64,000 nucleotides of DNA from an uncultured Clostridia bacterium (GCA_946186375.1 CAMHMZ010000001.1:186001-250000); one strand, 5' to 3'. Positions 1 to 7,982 are shown, counted from the stretch's first letter. Made by a program: numbers and translations. Notes: a model not told the origin generated them from the letters alone.

Positions 1-1
1 G

Positions 2-130
2 TCGCTTCGCCCGTGCAACTACGTTGGTGTGCTGCAGGTGGACGACGCAGATAAACTCCGTGCCGCGCTTGCCAATGGGATCGGGCCGAACAAGGCTTAT
101 GGCCTTGGCATGCTGATTCTGAACAGCTGA
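2..130 (+). CDS. Cas6e-like CRISPR endoribonuclease, C-terminal end (partial)
   Basis: The window opens inside a reading frame whose last 42 residues include VGVLQVDD and the glycine-rich stretch GIGPNKAYGLGML. That pattern is the terminal RAMP glycine loop of Cas6e/CasE, the enzyme that cuts type I-E pre-crRNA within Cascade. Only the C-terminus is visible, so catalytic residues cannot be checked. A strong terminator follows within 10 nt, so no cas1 or cas2 gene lies immediately downstream, unlike the usual I-E order. Another RAMP protein such as Cas5 or a different Cas6 is possible. Confidence 0.6.
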   Translation, partial: SLRPCNYVGVLQVDDADKLRAALANGIGPNKAYGLGMLILNS

Positions 131-139
131 CATTTTGAG

Positions 140-176
140 AGCTGGGTGTGTTCTTGCGACACGCCCAGCTTTTTTG
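140..176 (+). terminator. Rho-independent terminator after the Cas6e-like gene
   Basis: A 12-bp stem with one G-U pair (140-151 with 159-170) and a 7-nt loop is followed by a run of six T. It closes the operon containing the Cas6e-like gene. Confidence 0.85.
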
Positions 177-233
177 TTTTGGCGAATTACTACAGCGGAC
201 CATGCTTGTGATGGGCAAAATCAGAAACTATAG

Positions 234-262
234 TTTACAAAACTAAGCTTTTAGCGTATAAT
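234..262 (+). promoter_or_regulatory. Canonical sigma-A-type promoter
   Basis: TTTACA (234-239), a 17-nt spacer and a perfect TATAAT (257-262) precede the small Rpn-type gene starting at 292. This -10 box differs from the GTAAAA boxes used by most + strand operons here. Confidence 0.7.
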
Positions 263-291
263 TAACATAAAACCAGAGAGGAAAATGTACA

Positions 292-437
292 ATGGTGTGT
301 TTATTAGCTTGTTCAGCAGGGCGAAGTATCGCTTACAGCTATACAGAGAGCTTCAAAGCCAAGGCCGCTGAGTATGGGAGAACGCAGGAGGCTGTTCTTG
401 AAACAATCGATTCGTGCATAGCCGCGGACGTGTTGCG
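292..437 (+). pseudogene. Rpn/PD-(D/E)XK-transposase-type protein, 5' part, split by a TnpB element
   Basis: The frame from ATG 292 ends in AVLETIDSCIAADVLR and continues in phase at 1804 as VLRDYLTEQRSEV once the insertion is removed. The joined sequence of about 119 residues looks like the C-terminal region of Rpn-family proteins (a helix with CI and VL, then a QEGRQEG tail). The N-terminal nuclease domain is absent, so the gene was probably already 5'-truncated before insertion. With the element in place the frame stops at 447. Confidence 0.65.
430..437 (+). repeat. 8-bp direct repeat flanking TnpB element copy 1 (left)
   Basis: GTGTTGCG occurs at 430-437 and again at 1804-1811, immediately outside the inferred element ends. 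The host reading frame needs only one copy, which is what a target-site duplication would look like. Confidence 0.6.
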
Positions 438-1803
438 GGATGCATAAAATCTAAGGATGATACAACAAACTTTTAAAGGGAAGGGGGTCTGACGATGAAT
501 CGCAAGCATGGGCTACGCGTGAGGATTTATCCGAACGCAAAGCAAGCGACGAAAATTGATATGACGATCAACGCATGCCGTTTTTTGTATAACAAAATGA
601 TCGAAGTGCAGCAGAAGGTGTACAAGCGTCGTGGTGAGCATCTTTCAACGTATGAAATGCAAAAGCTGCTTACAAAGATGAAGCAGCAGTATCCATGGCT
701 GCGATGCGTGGATAGTAAAGCGCTCCAATCGGTATGTGTTGCTGTGTCCAACGCATATGACGGTTTCTTCCGCAGGGTGAAGCAAGGTACGAAGCCCGGC
801 TTCCCTAAATTCAAAAGTCGGAAGACCGCCAAGATGAGCTACACGTCGACCAATGGATCGGCCATGTATATAGACCAGGGGAGAGTGAAAATTCCGATTC
901 TCGGTTGGGTCAAGGCCTCTGTGCCGCGCATCCCGGACGGTACGATCTGCAGGGTGACGATCACGAAGACAAGCACAGGGAAATACTACGCAAGCTTCAT
1001 TGTAGAAGAAGAAATTGCGGAGCTTCCGCCCGTATCCAGCGAAGTTGGCATTGACGTGGGCATCAAATGCTACGCTGCTGACAGTAATGGCAATACGTAT
1101 GAAAATCCAAAGTTCCTTCGGAAGGCAGAAAAGAAACTGAAGCGCGAACAGCGAAGGCTGTCTCGCAAGCAGAAGGGTTCTTCCAATAGAAAGAAGCAAC
1201 AGAAACGTGTGGCGAGAGCACACGAAAAAGTTGCGAACCAGAGAAAAGATTACCTGCACAAGTTGAGCACGACAATTGTTCGCGAGAACCAAGTGATCTG
1301 TGTCGAAGATCTCAATGTACAGGGCATGATGAAGAACCATCACTTGGCTAAATCAATAGCCGATGCCGGCTGGGCCTCCTTCATAGGTATGCTGGAGTAC
1401 AAGTGCCAGTGGTACGGCAGGGATCTGGTGAAGGTGCCAAGGTTCTTTGCGAGCTCACAAACCTGCTCCTGCTGTGGGGCCGTGGATCGCGATCTAAAAA
1501 AGTTGAGCATTCGCTCCTGGACGTGTCCAGAGTGCGGCGCACAACACGATCGCGATATCAACGCAGCGAAAAATATTCTTTTGAAAGGAAAGGGTATATT
1601 GCCTCAAGCGGCGTAGACCTTTTGACTTTGGTACCGTGTGGTACACGGGAACCGCCGAAAGGCAAACGCTTGTGGAAATCGTGTAAGACCAAAGGAGTCT
1701 TCGACTCTGGAGGCAACGGTTGTTGAAGCAAGAACTAAAGGGCGTTGTGGGATGGTCGGAAGCCAGTCCAACTGGCTCATCCCCCTCAGATTTTAGATAC
1801 CCC
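438..1803 (+). mobile_element. TnpB-carrying insertion element, copy 1 (1,366 bp)
   Basis: The ends were set by comparison with the second copy (19664-21029), which has the same length. The left end starts GGATGCATAAAATCTAAGG. The right end, read on the other strand, starts GGGGTATCTAAAATCTGAGG, so the ends form imperfect inverted repeats sharing TAAAATCT. The element carries only tnpB; no tnpA or DDE transposase is present. It interrupts an Rpn-type gene and is flanked by an 8-bp direct repeat. Inverted ends plus a duplication are not expected for IS200/IS605 elements. Confidence 0.75.
495..1616 (+). CDS. tnpB: TnpB RNA-guided endonuclease (copy 1)
   Basis: 373 aa, full length for TnpB. The three RuvC motifs are intact: GIDVGIK with D187, CVEDLNV with E271 and [10 protein letters not shown] with D354. 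A zinc ribbon (C324/C327 and C344/C347) lies between motifs II and III. TnpB is an RNA-guided nuclease that cuts DNA matching the guide at the 3' end of the element's omega RNA and promotes element retention. The ATG follows AAGGGAAGGGGG. It is about 95% identical to copy 2, and the 3' halves are nearly the same at nucleotide level, so duplication or gene conversion is recent. Both copies look active. Confidence 0.95.
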   Translation: MNRKHGLRVRIYPNAKQATKIDMTINACRFLYNKMIEVQQKVYKRRGEHLSTYEMQKLLTKMKQQYPWLRCVDSKALQSVCVAVSNAYDGFFRRVKQGTKPGFPKFKSRKTAKMSYTSTNGSAMYIDQGRVKIPILGWVKASVPRIPDGTICRVTITKTSTGKYYASFIVEEEIAELPPVSSEVGIDVGIKCYAADSNGNTYENPKFLRKAEKKLKREQRRLSRKQKGSSNRKKQQKRVARAHEKVANQRKDYLHKLSTTIVRENQVICVEDLNVQGMMKNHHLAKSIADAGWASFIGMLEYKCQWYGRDLVKVPRFFASSQTCSCCGAVDRDLKKLSIRSWTCPECGAQHDRDINAAKNILLKGKGILPQAA

Positions 1804-1819
1804 GTGTTGCGAGATTACC
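1560..1819 (+). ncRNA. Putative omega RNA (TnpB guide RNA), copy 1
   Basis: The 3' end of tnpB and the next 187 nt are almost identical in both copies although they encode nothing, and they contain several short hairpins (around 1631-1655 and 1762-1780). This is where TnpB elements encode their guide RNA, and the guide begins at the right end of the element. Here the guide would start GTGTTGCGAGATTACC at 1804. The 5' boundary is a guess. Confidence 0.65.
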
Positions 1820-2022
1820 TCACGGAGCAAAGGAGCGAAGTTATGAGCATCATGAAAACGCTGTATGACAAGGACTACCTGCACGAGCTCTACGGCGCTT
1901 CGAAACAAGAAGAAGGTCGCCAGGAGGGTCGCCAGGAAAACGCTGAAGCCGTATATCAGCGGGCAATCCACGAATTTGGCTTGTCCGAAGCAGACGCGCG
2001 CCGCCTGGCATACGGCTCGTAG
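1804..2022 (+). pseudogene. Rpn-type protein, 3' part, with EGRQEGRQE tail
   Basis: Continuation of the split gene from the GTG codon at 1804. It encodes LRDYLTEQRSEVMSIM, a short linker and a charged EEGRQEGRQE repeat typical of the C-terminal tail of Rpn/PD-(D/E)XK-transposase proteins. An internal ATG at 1843 could still give a 59-residue fragment. Confidence 0.6.
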
Positions 2023-2042
2023 TTTTAAGCAATCGAGAAAGA

Positions 2043-2075
2043 AGCAGTAGAGGGTCGACCTCTGCTGCTTTTTTC
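2043..2075 (+). terminator. Rho-independent terminator
   Basis: An 11-bp stem with one G-U pair (2043-2053 with 2059-2069), a 5-nt loop and six T close the Rpn-type transcription unit. Confidence 0.85.
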
Positions 2076-2135
2076 GTTGTGGCACAAAAGCACAGGCAAA
2101 ATCAGCATTGCCTTAGAAAGCTCCATGGTTTTAGC

Positions 2136-2163
2136 TTGCCAAAAGCAGCGCATGATAGTAAAA
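2136..2163 (+). promoter_or_regulatory. GTAAAA-class promoter upstream of topB
   Basis: TTGCCA (2136-2141), exactly 16 nt, then GTAAAA (2158-2163). It matches the spacing of the other promoters of this class but lacks the ATAGCACA box and the leader hairpin. Confidence 0.6.
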
Positions 2164-2200
2164 TTGTTACAGGACAACATTTGCATAAGGGGATGGTACC

Positions 2201-4498
2201 ATCAAAAATCTTATTATCACAGAGAAGCCGAGTGTGGCCAGACAGTTTGCCGCAGCTCTCGGGGTAAAAGGGAATAAAGACGGCTATATAGAGGACGGCA
2301 AATGGGTGATCACGTGGTGTGTTGGGCATCTGATCACACTGTGTATGCCGGAAAAATATGATGAGGAACTCAAGAAGTGGTCGCTCGACACACTGCCGTT
2401 TTTGCCGTCAAAATACAAATATGAGGTTCTTTCAAGCACAGCAAAACAATACCGCATCGTAAAAGAGCTTCTGAACAGAAAGGACATCGGCGTTATTTAT
2501 AACGCTGGAGACTCTGGACGAGAAGGAGAGTATATCCAGCGTCTTGTGTACCAGGCGGCAGGGGTTCAGGGAAAGAAGGCGATCAAGCGCGTATGGATAG
2601 ACTCACAGACGGATGCTGAAATCAAACGCGGGATCAAAGAAGCCAAGCCATCGTCTGATTACGACGATCTTGCCGCAGCGGCATATGAGCGAGCGATCGC
2701 AGACTTTGCTGTCGGGATCAATTTGAGCCGCGCGCTGAGCTGCAAATTTGGCCGGGCATTCAATGCGAACGCGGGAACGTCCAGATATATCCCGATGGCC
2801 GTGGGGCGCGTTATGACATGCGTTCTCGGAATGGTCGTCGATAGAGAGCGTGAGATCAGAAACTTTAAGCCTGTGGACTATTTCAAGATCGACGCAGATC
2901 ATGATGGGTGGACAAGTCATTGGAAGGCTGTAAAGGGAACTAAGTATTTTGAGGCGCAATCACTTTACAACGAAACAGGCTTTGCCTTGAAGCCGGTCGC
3001 CGATGCTTTATGCAAAGAGCTTTCGCGCGATCCGAGGTTAAAAGTACTAAAGGTTGAGCGAAAGACGGAGAAGCAACAGGCTCCAGCACTGTTCAACTTG
3101 GCAGAACTTCAGGCGGAGTGCACTAAGCGGTATAAAATCAGCCCCGCACAGACTTTGGAAATTGCGCAAAGCTTGTATGAAAAGAAACTGACTACTTACC
3201 CCAGAACTGACGCACGCGTCATGAGCACGGCTGTTGCAGATGTTGTGGAAAACAACATCCGAGGGTTATTGAAAATCACAGGTTGGAAGGCTGAAATCGA
3301 TCCGATCCTGAATGGCGGTTGGCACAAAACAATAGCTAAAAGCAAAAAATATGTAGATGACAGCAAGATCACGGATCACTATGCAATCATTCCGACCGGC
3401 GAGGGTGGAAGTGAGCTTTCTGGATGCTCTGATATTGAAAAGAAAGTCTATCAGCTTATCGCGAAACGCTTTCTGGCGGTATTTTATCCGCCGGCAGAAT
3501 ACGCAAAAACAGAGATCGAGCTTATTCACAGCAACGGAGAACATTTCTTTGCATCGGAAAAGGTGCTGATGAAACCAGGATACAAGGCTGTGTATTCTGA
3601 AGCAAAAACCGACGAAGATGGAGACGAGAAAAAAGCTGCGGGAAACCTGGCAAGCATCAAGGATGGAGATGTTGTGAGCGCAAAATTCAAAGTGCTGACA
3701 TCAACAACGCAGCCGCCGAAGCGCTACACGTCCGGATCTATTGTACTGGCAATGGAAGGCGCCGGCAAGCTGATCGACGAACCGGAACTGCGCGAACAGA
3801 TCAAGGGTTCAGGCATAGGGACGTCCGCCACACGTGCGGAGACGATCAGCAAGCTGGAACATAATGAGTATATAGACATCGACAAAAAGACGCAGATCAT
3901 TACGCCGTCGAAATTAGGTGAGAGTATGTACGACATCGTTAAAGACAATGTGCCGCAGATGCTCAGTCCGAAAATGACAGCTTCATGGGAGAAGGGCCTT
4001 GCACAGGTAGAGCAGGGGACTACATCCGCAGCGCAATACAGAGCTGCCAGCGAAAAGTTTGTGAAGCAGGCCGTGGAAGTCATCAAAGCAAAAGAAGCAC
4101 CAGTGGCTACCTACAACACCGCAGAACGAACCGTTGTCGGAAAGTGCCCACGTTGTGGGAAGGATGTTGTTGAAGGATCTAAAGGTTTTGGATGTGTTGG
4201 TTTCAAGGATGACCCTCCATGCAAGTTCACAATATGGAAAACATCTGCGCTTTTAGACACCGGCAAAAAATCAATTTCTGCAGCTCAAGCAAAACAACTT
4301 CTTGCCGGTAAAAGCATTATCATCAAAGGTCTAAAGTCAAAAACCGGCAAAAGCTATGACGCGAGTTTCACGCTGGAGGACGATGGAGAGCGGGCAAATC
4401 TAAAGATGTCGTTCGATGGGTTACCAGCGAAGAAGCCATCATCTCGTCCGACTGGAAAAACCGCAGCAAAGACCTCTACTCGAGCAAAGAAAAAATAG
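2201..4498 (+). CDS. topB: DNA topoisomerase III (type IA)
   Basis: About 765 aa. The N-terminal TOPRIM domain has LIITEKPSVA (catalytic Glu at residue 8) and AGDSGREGE (about 102-110). The active-site tyrosine is Y333 in TTYPRTDARVM, and HYAIIPTGE follows. The C-terminus has a cysteine-rich CPRCGKDV module for single-stranded DNA binding. It passes single strands to decatenate and relax DNA. The conserved N-terminus lies upstream of the first GTG (2234) and an in-frame TAA sits at 2186. The only start that keeps the catalytic Glu with a good Shine-Dalgarno (AAGGGG, 8 nt away) is ATC at 2201. An unusual start or a point mutation is implied. Confidence 0.9.
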   Translation: MKNLIITEKPSVARQFAAALGVKGNKDGYIEDGKWVITWCVGHLITLCMPEKYDEELKKWSLDTLPFLPSKYKYEVLSSTAKQYRIVKELLNRKDIGVIYNAGDSGREGEYIQRLVYQAAGVQGKKAIKRVWIDSQTDAEIKRGIKEAKPSSDYDDLAAAAYERAIADFAVGINLSRALSCKFGRAFNANAGTSRYIPMAVGRVMTCVLGMVVDREREIRNFKPVDYFKIDADHDGWTSHWKAVKGTKYFEAQSLYNETGFALKPVADALCKELSRDPRLKVLKVERKTEKQQAPALFNLAELQAECTKRYKISPAQTLEIAQSLYEKKLTTYPRTDARVMSTAVADVVENNIRGLLKITGWKAEIDPILNGGWHKTIAKSKKYVDDSKITDHYAIIPTGEGGSELSGCSDIEKKVYQLIAKRFLAVFYPPAEYAKTEIELIHSNGEHFFASEKVLMKPGYKAVYSEAKTDEDGDEKKAAGNLASIKDGDVVSAKFKVLTSTTQPPKRYTSGSIVLAMEGAGKLIDEPELREQIKGSGIGTSATRAETISKLEHNEYIDIDKKTQIITPSKLGESMYDIVKDNVPQMLSPKMTASWEKGLAQVEQGTTSAAQYRAASEKFVKQAVEVIKAKEAPVATYNTAERTVVGKCPRCGKDVVEGSKGFGCVGFKDDPPCKFTIWKTSALLDTGKKSISAAQAKQLLAGKSIIIKGLKSKTGKSYDASFTLEDDGERANLKMSFDGLPAKKPSSRPTGKTAAKTSTRAKKK

Positions 4499-4503
4499 AA
4501 GCA

Positions 4504-4535
4504 AGCAGCCGCGAAAAATCGTGGCTGCTTTTTTG
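4504..4535 (+). terminator. Terminator after topB
   Basis: AGCAGCC pairs with GGCTGCT, with an inner CGA/TCG pair, followed by six T, 6 nt after the TAG stop of topB. Confidence 0.85.
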
Positions 4536-4564
4536 TATGCATTGGCATTCGCATTGATCTTTCG

Positions 4565-4660
4565 ATGACAGCGGAACAATAAAGCCGTAAAACACAAATA
4601 CACGAGTAGAAGATTCACGACGTTTGCCGGGCTCAGAAGAGACGGTATAGACGTCGTTTT
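4565..4660 (+). promoter_or_regulatory. GTAAAA-class promoter with leader hairpin (BRO operon)
   Basis: ATGACA (4565-4570), 16 nt, GTAAAA (4587-4592). The leader contains TAGAAGATTCACGAC and a 7-bp ACGACGT/ACGTCGT hairpin (4617-4657) followed by TTTT. The leader is shared in sequence with the promoter at 40996. Confidence 0.65.
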
Positions 4661-4749
4661 ATATTATAGATTTTCCACGCAACCAGTTTTTTGCGCGGCA
4701 TAGTCTACGCGAAAAAGCTGCGAATATAAACGAAAGGGTAGATTTAACA

Positions 4750-4798
4750 ATTTAACGCGGTGAAACTACATAATTAATGTAGTTTTAACACGTTAAAT
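4750..4798. promoter_or_regulatory. 49-bp near-perfect palindrome (operator or hairpin)
   Basis: Two arms centred on 4774 match at about 20 of 24 positions: ATTTAACG outside, AACTACAT/ATGTAGTT inside. It lies in the roughly 310-nt leader between the promoter at 4565 and the BRO-N gene. It could be an operator for an element-encoded regulator, or an RNA hairpin. Confidence 0.6.
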
Positions 4799-4817
4799 AA
4801 GTAAAGGGAAAGAGATA

Positions 4818-4892
4818 TTGTACCACAGTTTTTCAGAGTCTACAGCAGAAGAAATCAAACGTTCGGACATGGCACAGCGTGAAGTTTTCTGA
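4818..4892 (+). CDS. Possible 24-residue leader peptide
   Basis: A TTG start 6 nt after AAAGGGAAAG opens a short frame (MYHSFSESTAEEIKRSDMAQ and four more residues) ending at TGA. It sits in an otherwise gene-free leader upstream of the BRO-N gene. Nothing beyond the ribosome binding site supports it; it may be chance. Confidence 0.2.
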   Translation: MYHSFSESTAEEIKRSDMAQREVF

Positions 4893-4925
4893 TGGTGAAA
4901 GATATGAACAAATCGTGAACGGCCA

Positions 4926-4945
4926 GTTGCGTTAAACGCAACCGA
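4926..4945 (+). repeat. Inverted-repeat box TTGCGTTAAACGCAA, copy A
   Basis: TTGCGTTAAACGCAACCGAG is an almost perfect palindrome just before the ribosome binding site of the BRO-N gene. An identical box precedes the RNA-repair gene at 5658. The pair could be an operator or an mRNA hairpin controlling both genes. Confidence 0.65.
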
Positions 4946-4970
4946 GACATGGTAAGGAGGATATTTAACC

Positions 4971-5600
4971 ATGTTTTTTGAGAATTCATTATTTGGCGCG
5001 CTCAATTACGAAGTACTGAATGGAGACCCCTGGTTTAGGGCGGGCGATGTGTATGCTGCGCTCGACCTGGATAAGTCCGTCATTCGCCGTATTGACGATG
5101 ACGACAAAATGAGCATTTCGACGACGCTGAAAAACGGCGGCCACAGGAAGATGGTATACATCTCCGAAGCGGGTGTTTATCAGATGATCTTCGCGAGCCG
5201 CTCAGCAGTCGCTAAGGAATTTAAGCGTTGGTTGTGCCATGTTGTCCTTCCCTCCATCCGCAAGAATGGTGGTTACATCATCGGCCAGGAGAACATGGAC
5301 GAGGCCGAGCTTAAAGAACTCACGGCCAAGGTCAGCCAGCTGGCGGAAGAAGTGGCTAGTCTGACGGCTGGGAAGGAAAAGGTCACGACCTATCTCACCA
5401 AGAGCGATGATATTATCGCCCAGATGGGAAAAACGGTCCGTCACCTGCTCAGTGTGCTCGCTGAGCACGGCATCGATCCGAATCCGGCGAAGAAAAAGGC
5501 TGTCGCTCCTGATGATCCCAGGGTCATCACAAAAGGCGGTCTTCTGATGCGCCGCAGCGAGGCCCTCGCCGCGGGGGAGTTGTTCTCTCTCGCGCCGTGA
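4971..5600 (+). CDS. BRO family N-terminal domain protein (antirepressor-like)
   Basis: 209 aa. Residues 1-105 are a Bro-N domain: the NGDPWFRAGDVYAALDL start, a short basic turn, ISEAGVYQMIFAS and FKRWLCHVVLPSIRKNGGYI are all present. A coiled-coil-like segment (about 110-160) and a unique C-terminus follow. Bro-N domains bind DNA and are common in phage antirepressors. A strong AAGGAGG precedes ATG 4971. The gene shares an inverted-repeat box with the next gene, so the two may be co-regulated, perhaps by this protein (inference). Confidence 0.85.
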   Translation: MFFENSLFGALNYEVLNGDPWFRAGDVYAALDLDKSVIRRIDDDDKMSISTTLKNGGHRKMVYISEAGVYQMIFASRSAVAKEFKRWLCHVVLPSIRKNGGYIIGQENMDEAELKELTAKVSQLAEEVASLTAGKEKVTTYLTKSDDIIAQMGKTVRHLLSVLAEHGIDPNPAKKKAVAPDDPRVITKGGLLMRRSEALAAGELFSLAP

Positions 5601-5614
5601 AGTAAGAAGAAAAC

Positions 5615-5641
5615 GAGAGGCGCGCAATCAGCGTGCCTCTC
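5615..5641 (+). other. Intergenic hairpin without U-run
   Basis: An 11-bp stem with one wobble (5615-5625 with 5631-5641) and loop AATCA lies between two genes of one operon. There is no T-run after it, so it is more likely an mRNA stability or processing element than a terminator. Confidence 0.5.
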
Positions 5642-5657
5642 AAACTATGAACAGCCG

Positions 5658-5677
5658 GTTGCGTTAAACGCAACCGA
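5658..5677 (+). repeat. Inverted-repeat box TTGCGTTAAACGCAA, copy B
   Basis: Second copy of the box at 4926, again directly upstream of a ribosome binding site. The 21 nt shared by the two copies are identical. Confidence 0.65.
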
Positions 5678-5701
5678 GATTTCAAGAAAGGAGCTGTAAT
5701 A

Positions 5702-7702
5702 ATGGTCAAACTTTATATTCTGGTCGGCATTGCCGGCTCGGGCAAGAGTACGTTCATTCGTGAACATATTCTTCCGAAGGATCCGGATGCCGTCGTAGTG
5801 TCTACGGATGCCATCCGCGCGCAGATCTGCGGCTCTGAGGAGGATCAGAGTAAGAACGCCGAGGTGTTTGCCACGGCTCACGCCAACGCACGCGAAGCGA
5901 TGCGCTCTGGAAAGAACGTCGTATTCGATGCGACGAACATTAACCGGAAGTCCCGCAAGAGCCTCCTTCAGCAGATCGGCAAGATCAACGGTTTGACCGT
6001 TGCGTGCCATGTGCTGCTCTGCTCTGTGGAACAGTCTATGAAGAACCAGGAGCGCAGGGAACGCAAGGTTCCGGAATATGCTGTCCGCAGGCAGATGTCC
6101 AACTTCCAGATGCCCGAGAAATTTGAGGGTATCGACGAGATCTACTATCACAACATCTGGCACGAAGACGGCCTTCTTGCCCGTCTTCTGCCTGGGTTGG
6201 ACGATATAGATCAAACAGGGAAGTGGCATGTCGAGGATGCGGGCATGCATACGCGCATGGTCGTAAAGACCGCGGAAAAACACGGCGCATCAGGTGCCGT
6301 TCTCGAAGCAGCGAAGTACCACGATGTGGGAAAGCTGTACACCAGAACTGAGGACGAAAACGGCGCACATTTTCAAGGACATGAGCATGTGAGCGCATAC
6401 CTGTATTTGTGCGACAGGGTTTCGAACGGTGAATTGAGTCAGTACGACCTGTATGTGGCGCGCCTGATCGAGAACCACGATGCCATTTACCGCACCGGCT
6501 TCAGCAGAGAAGAATTCATTTCGAAATACGGCGAGACGCTGTATGAAGATCTGGTGCTTCTTCGCAGATGTGATGAAGCCGGCATGATTTTGCTTGAAAA
6601 GTTCAAGGATATGGCACTGCTTGACGTAGTCAGGATGTTCCCGGATTGGAAGGATCGTCTTTCCAAGGCGCCGATGAACTTTCGGATCACGTCAGACGGA
6701 AAGTACTTTCTTTTCAAGTACAACCAGTTAGACAGCGACATGGATTATCGCTGCGTGCGCGAAAGCCGCGGCTGCATCATGAAGGCGGACGAGAACGGGA
6801 CCATGCAGTACGTATGCAGACCGTTTGACAAGTTCTTCAATGTGGGTGAGTCTCATGCTGCTGAAATAGACTGGTCTTCTGCCAGAGTCACAGAGAAGGT
6901 AGACGGCAGTCTCATGAAGTGCTGGTACGATGACGGCGAGTGGCATTTATCCACCAATGGAATGATCAACGCAAGAGACGCTATGGTCGCCGACTTGGAC
7001 ATTTCTTTTGCCGACATCTTCGAAAGAGCCGCTGGCGTGCACCTTGATCTTGTCTGTCTGCAGCTCGACAAGACTCGTACATACATGTTTGAGCTGACTT
7101 CGTCCGAAACAAGGCTGGTCATTCCGTATTCAGACGGCGTGTACTATCTTGCCTGCAGAAGCACAGAAAGCGGAGAAGAGATTTTTGATCGCCCCGCATT
7201 CATCCAAACGGCTCGGATCAAATACCCTAAGCTGTTTTCAATGACGAATCTCGCTGATGTGCTGGCTGTAGTTCAAGGCATGTCAAAGGACGAAGAGGGA
7301 GTCGTGGTAAACGACGCTTCTGGAAGCCGTGTCAAAGTGAAGTCTCCTGAGTACTTAATGGCTGCACATTTGCGCATGAACGGCGTCATTACGAACAAGC
7401 GTATATTCGAGTATATCCGAGACGAGAAGATCGACGACTTCATCGCATACGTTCCGAAAGAACGTGAACGTGTCGAAGAAATGCTCCGAAAGATCAAAGC
7501 ATATTGTGATGACGCAAATGAACAGTGGAACAAATTCAAGGATCTGAAATGTGAAAGCAGAAAAGAGTATGCCGCAATCGTGATGAAAAATCCCATGTGG
7601 CCATACATTTTCTGCAAGACAGATCATCCTGGAATGGATCCGTATGCTTTTCTGATGCAAACGCCAATCAAAAAGGCTTTGCAGAACATTGCAAGATACT
7701 GA
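5702..7702 (+). CDS. Polynucleotide kinase-HD phosphohydrolase-RNA ligase fusion (RNA repair)
   Basis: 666 aa in three parts. Residues 1-165 are a P-loop kinase of the T4 Pnkp type (GIAGSGKST at 9-17, DATNINRKSR near 76). Residues 175-310 are an HD domain (H183, H207-D208 in KYHDVGK, H229). Residues 325-666 are a T4 Rnl1-like RNA ligase (RESRG near 353, nucleotidyl lysine K399 in EKVDGSL, EEGVVV near 531, RVKVKSPEY near 543). The predicted job is complete repair of cleaved RNA: 5'-phosphorylation, removal of the 2',3'-cyclic phosphate, sealing. HD-Pnk proteins with separate ligases are known; this order in one chain is less usual. It likely counters tRNA-cutting defences (inference). Confidence 0.9.
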   Translation: MVKLYILVGIAGSGKSTFIREHILPKDPDAVVVSTDAIRAQICGSEEDQSKNAEVFATAHANAREAMRSGKNVVFDATNINRKSRKSLLQQIGKINGLTVACHVLLCSVEQSMKNQERRERKVPEYAVRRQMSNFQMPEKFEGIDEIYYHNIWHEDGLLARLLPGLDDIDQTGKWHVEDAGMHTRMVVKTAEKHGASGAVLEAAKYHDVGKLYTRTEDENGAHFQGHEHVSAYLYLCDRVSNGELSQYDLYVARLIENHDAIYRTGFSREEFISKYGETLYEDLVLLRRCDEAGMILLEKFKDMALLDVVRMFPDWKDRLSKAPMNFRITSDGKYFLFKYNQLDSDMDYRCVRESRGCIMKADENGTMQYVCRPFDKFFNVGESHAAEIDWSSARVTEKVDGSLMKCWYDDGEWHLSTNGMINARDAMVADLDISFADIFERAAGVHLDLVCLQLDKTRTYMFELTSSETRLVIPYSDGVYYLACRSTESGEEIFDRPAFIQTARIKYPKLFSMTNLADVLAVVQGMSKDEEGVVVNDASGSRVKVKSPEYLMAAHLRMNGVITNKRIFEYIRDEKIDDFIAYVPKERERVEEMLRKIKAYCDDANEQWNKFKDLKCESRKEYAAIVMKNPMWPYIFCKTDHPGMDPYAFLMQTPIKKALQNIARY

Positions 7703-7760
7703 AGCGGACCGTGCGAAAGTGATTTTACTTTTGCCTGGTTGCTTAAGAAAGGAGAATAGC

Positions 7761-7982
7761 ATGTCCAATTTTATCGACATCTTGTCTGCACTCTTTTGCA
7801 TTTTGCTCATGGCTGTTTTGGCCGGAGTGGTCGTTGTGATTTGGTTAGCCTTCCTGCGTGAGCCGAAGGAAGATAGATTATTCACGGAATGTGTGGGCAT
7901 CATTTGCTCAACTGTCATGGCGATGCCTGCGGTAGGCGTGATCGTATGGGGTGCACTGAAGGTGATCGGAGGTGCCGCATGA
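7761..7982 (+). CDS. Small membrane protein
   Basis: 73 aa from ATG 7761 (GGAGAA upstream). Two hydrophobic segments, about residues 7-29 and 43-68, with a short charged loop REPKEDR between them, indicate a two-helix hairpin in the membrane. The stop overlaps the next start (ATGA), so the two genes are translationally coupled. No family recognised. Confidence 0.7.
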   Translation: MSNFIDILSALFCILLMAVLAGVVVVIWLAFLREPKEDRLFTECVGIICSTVMAMPAVGVIVWGALKVIGGAA

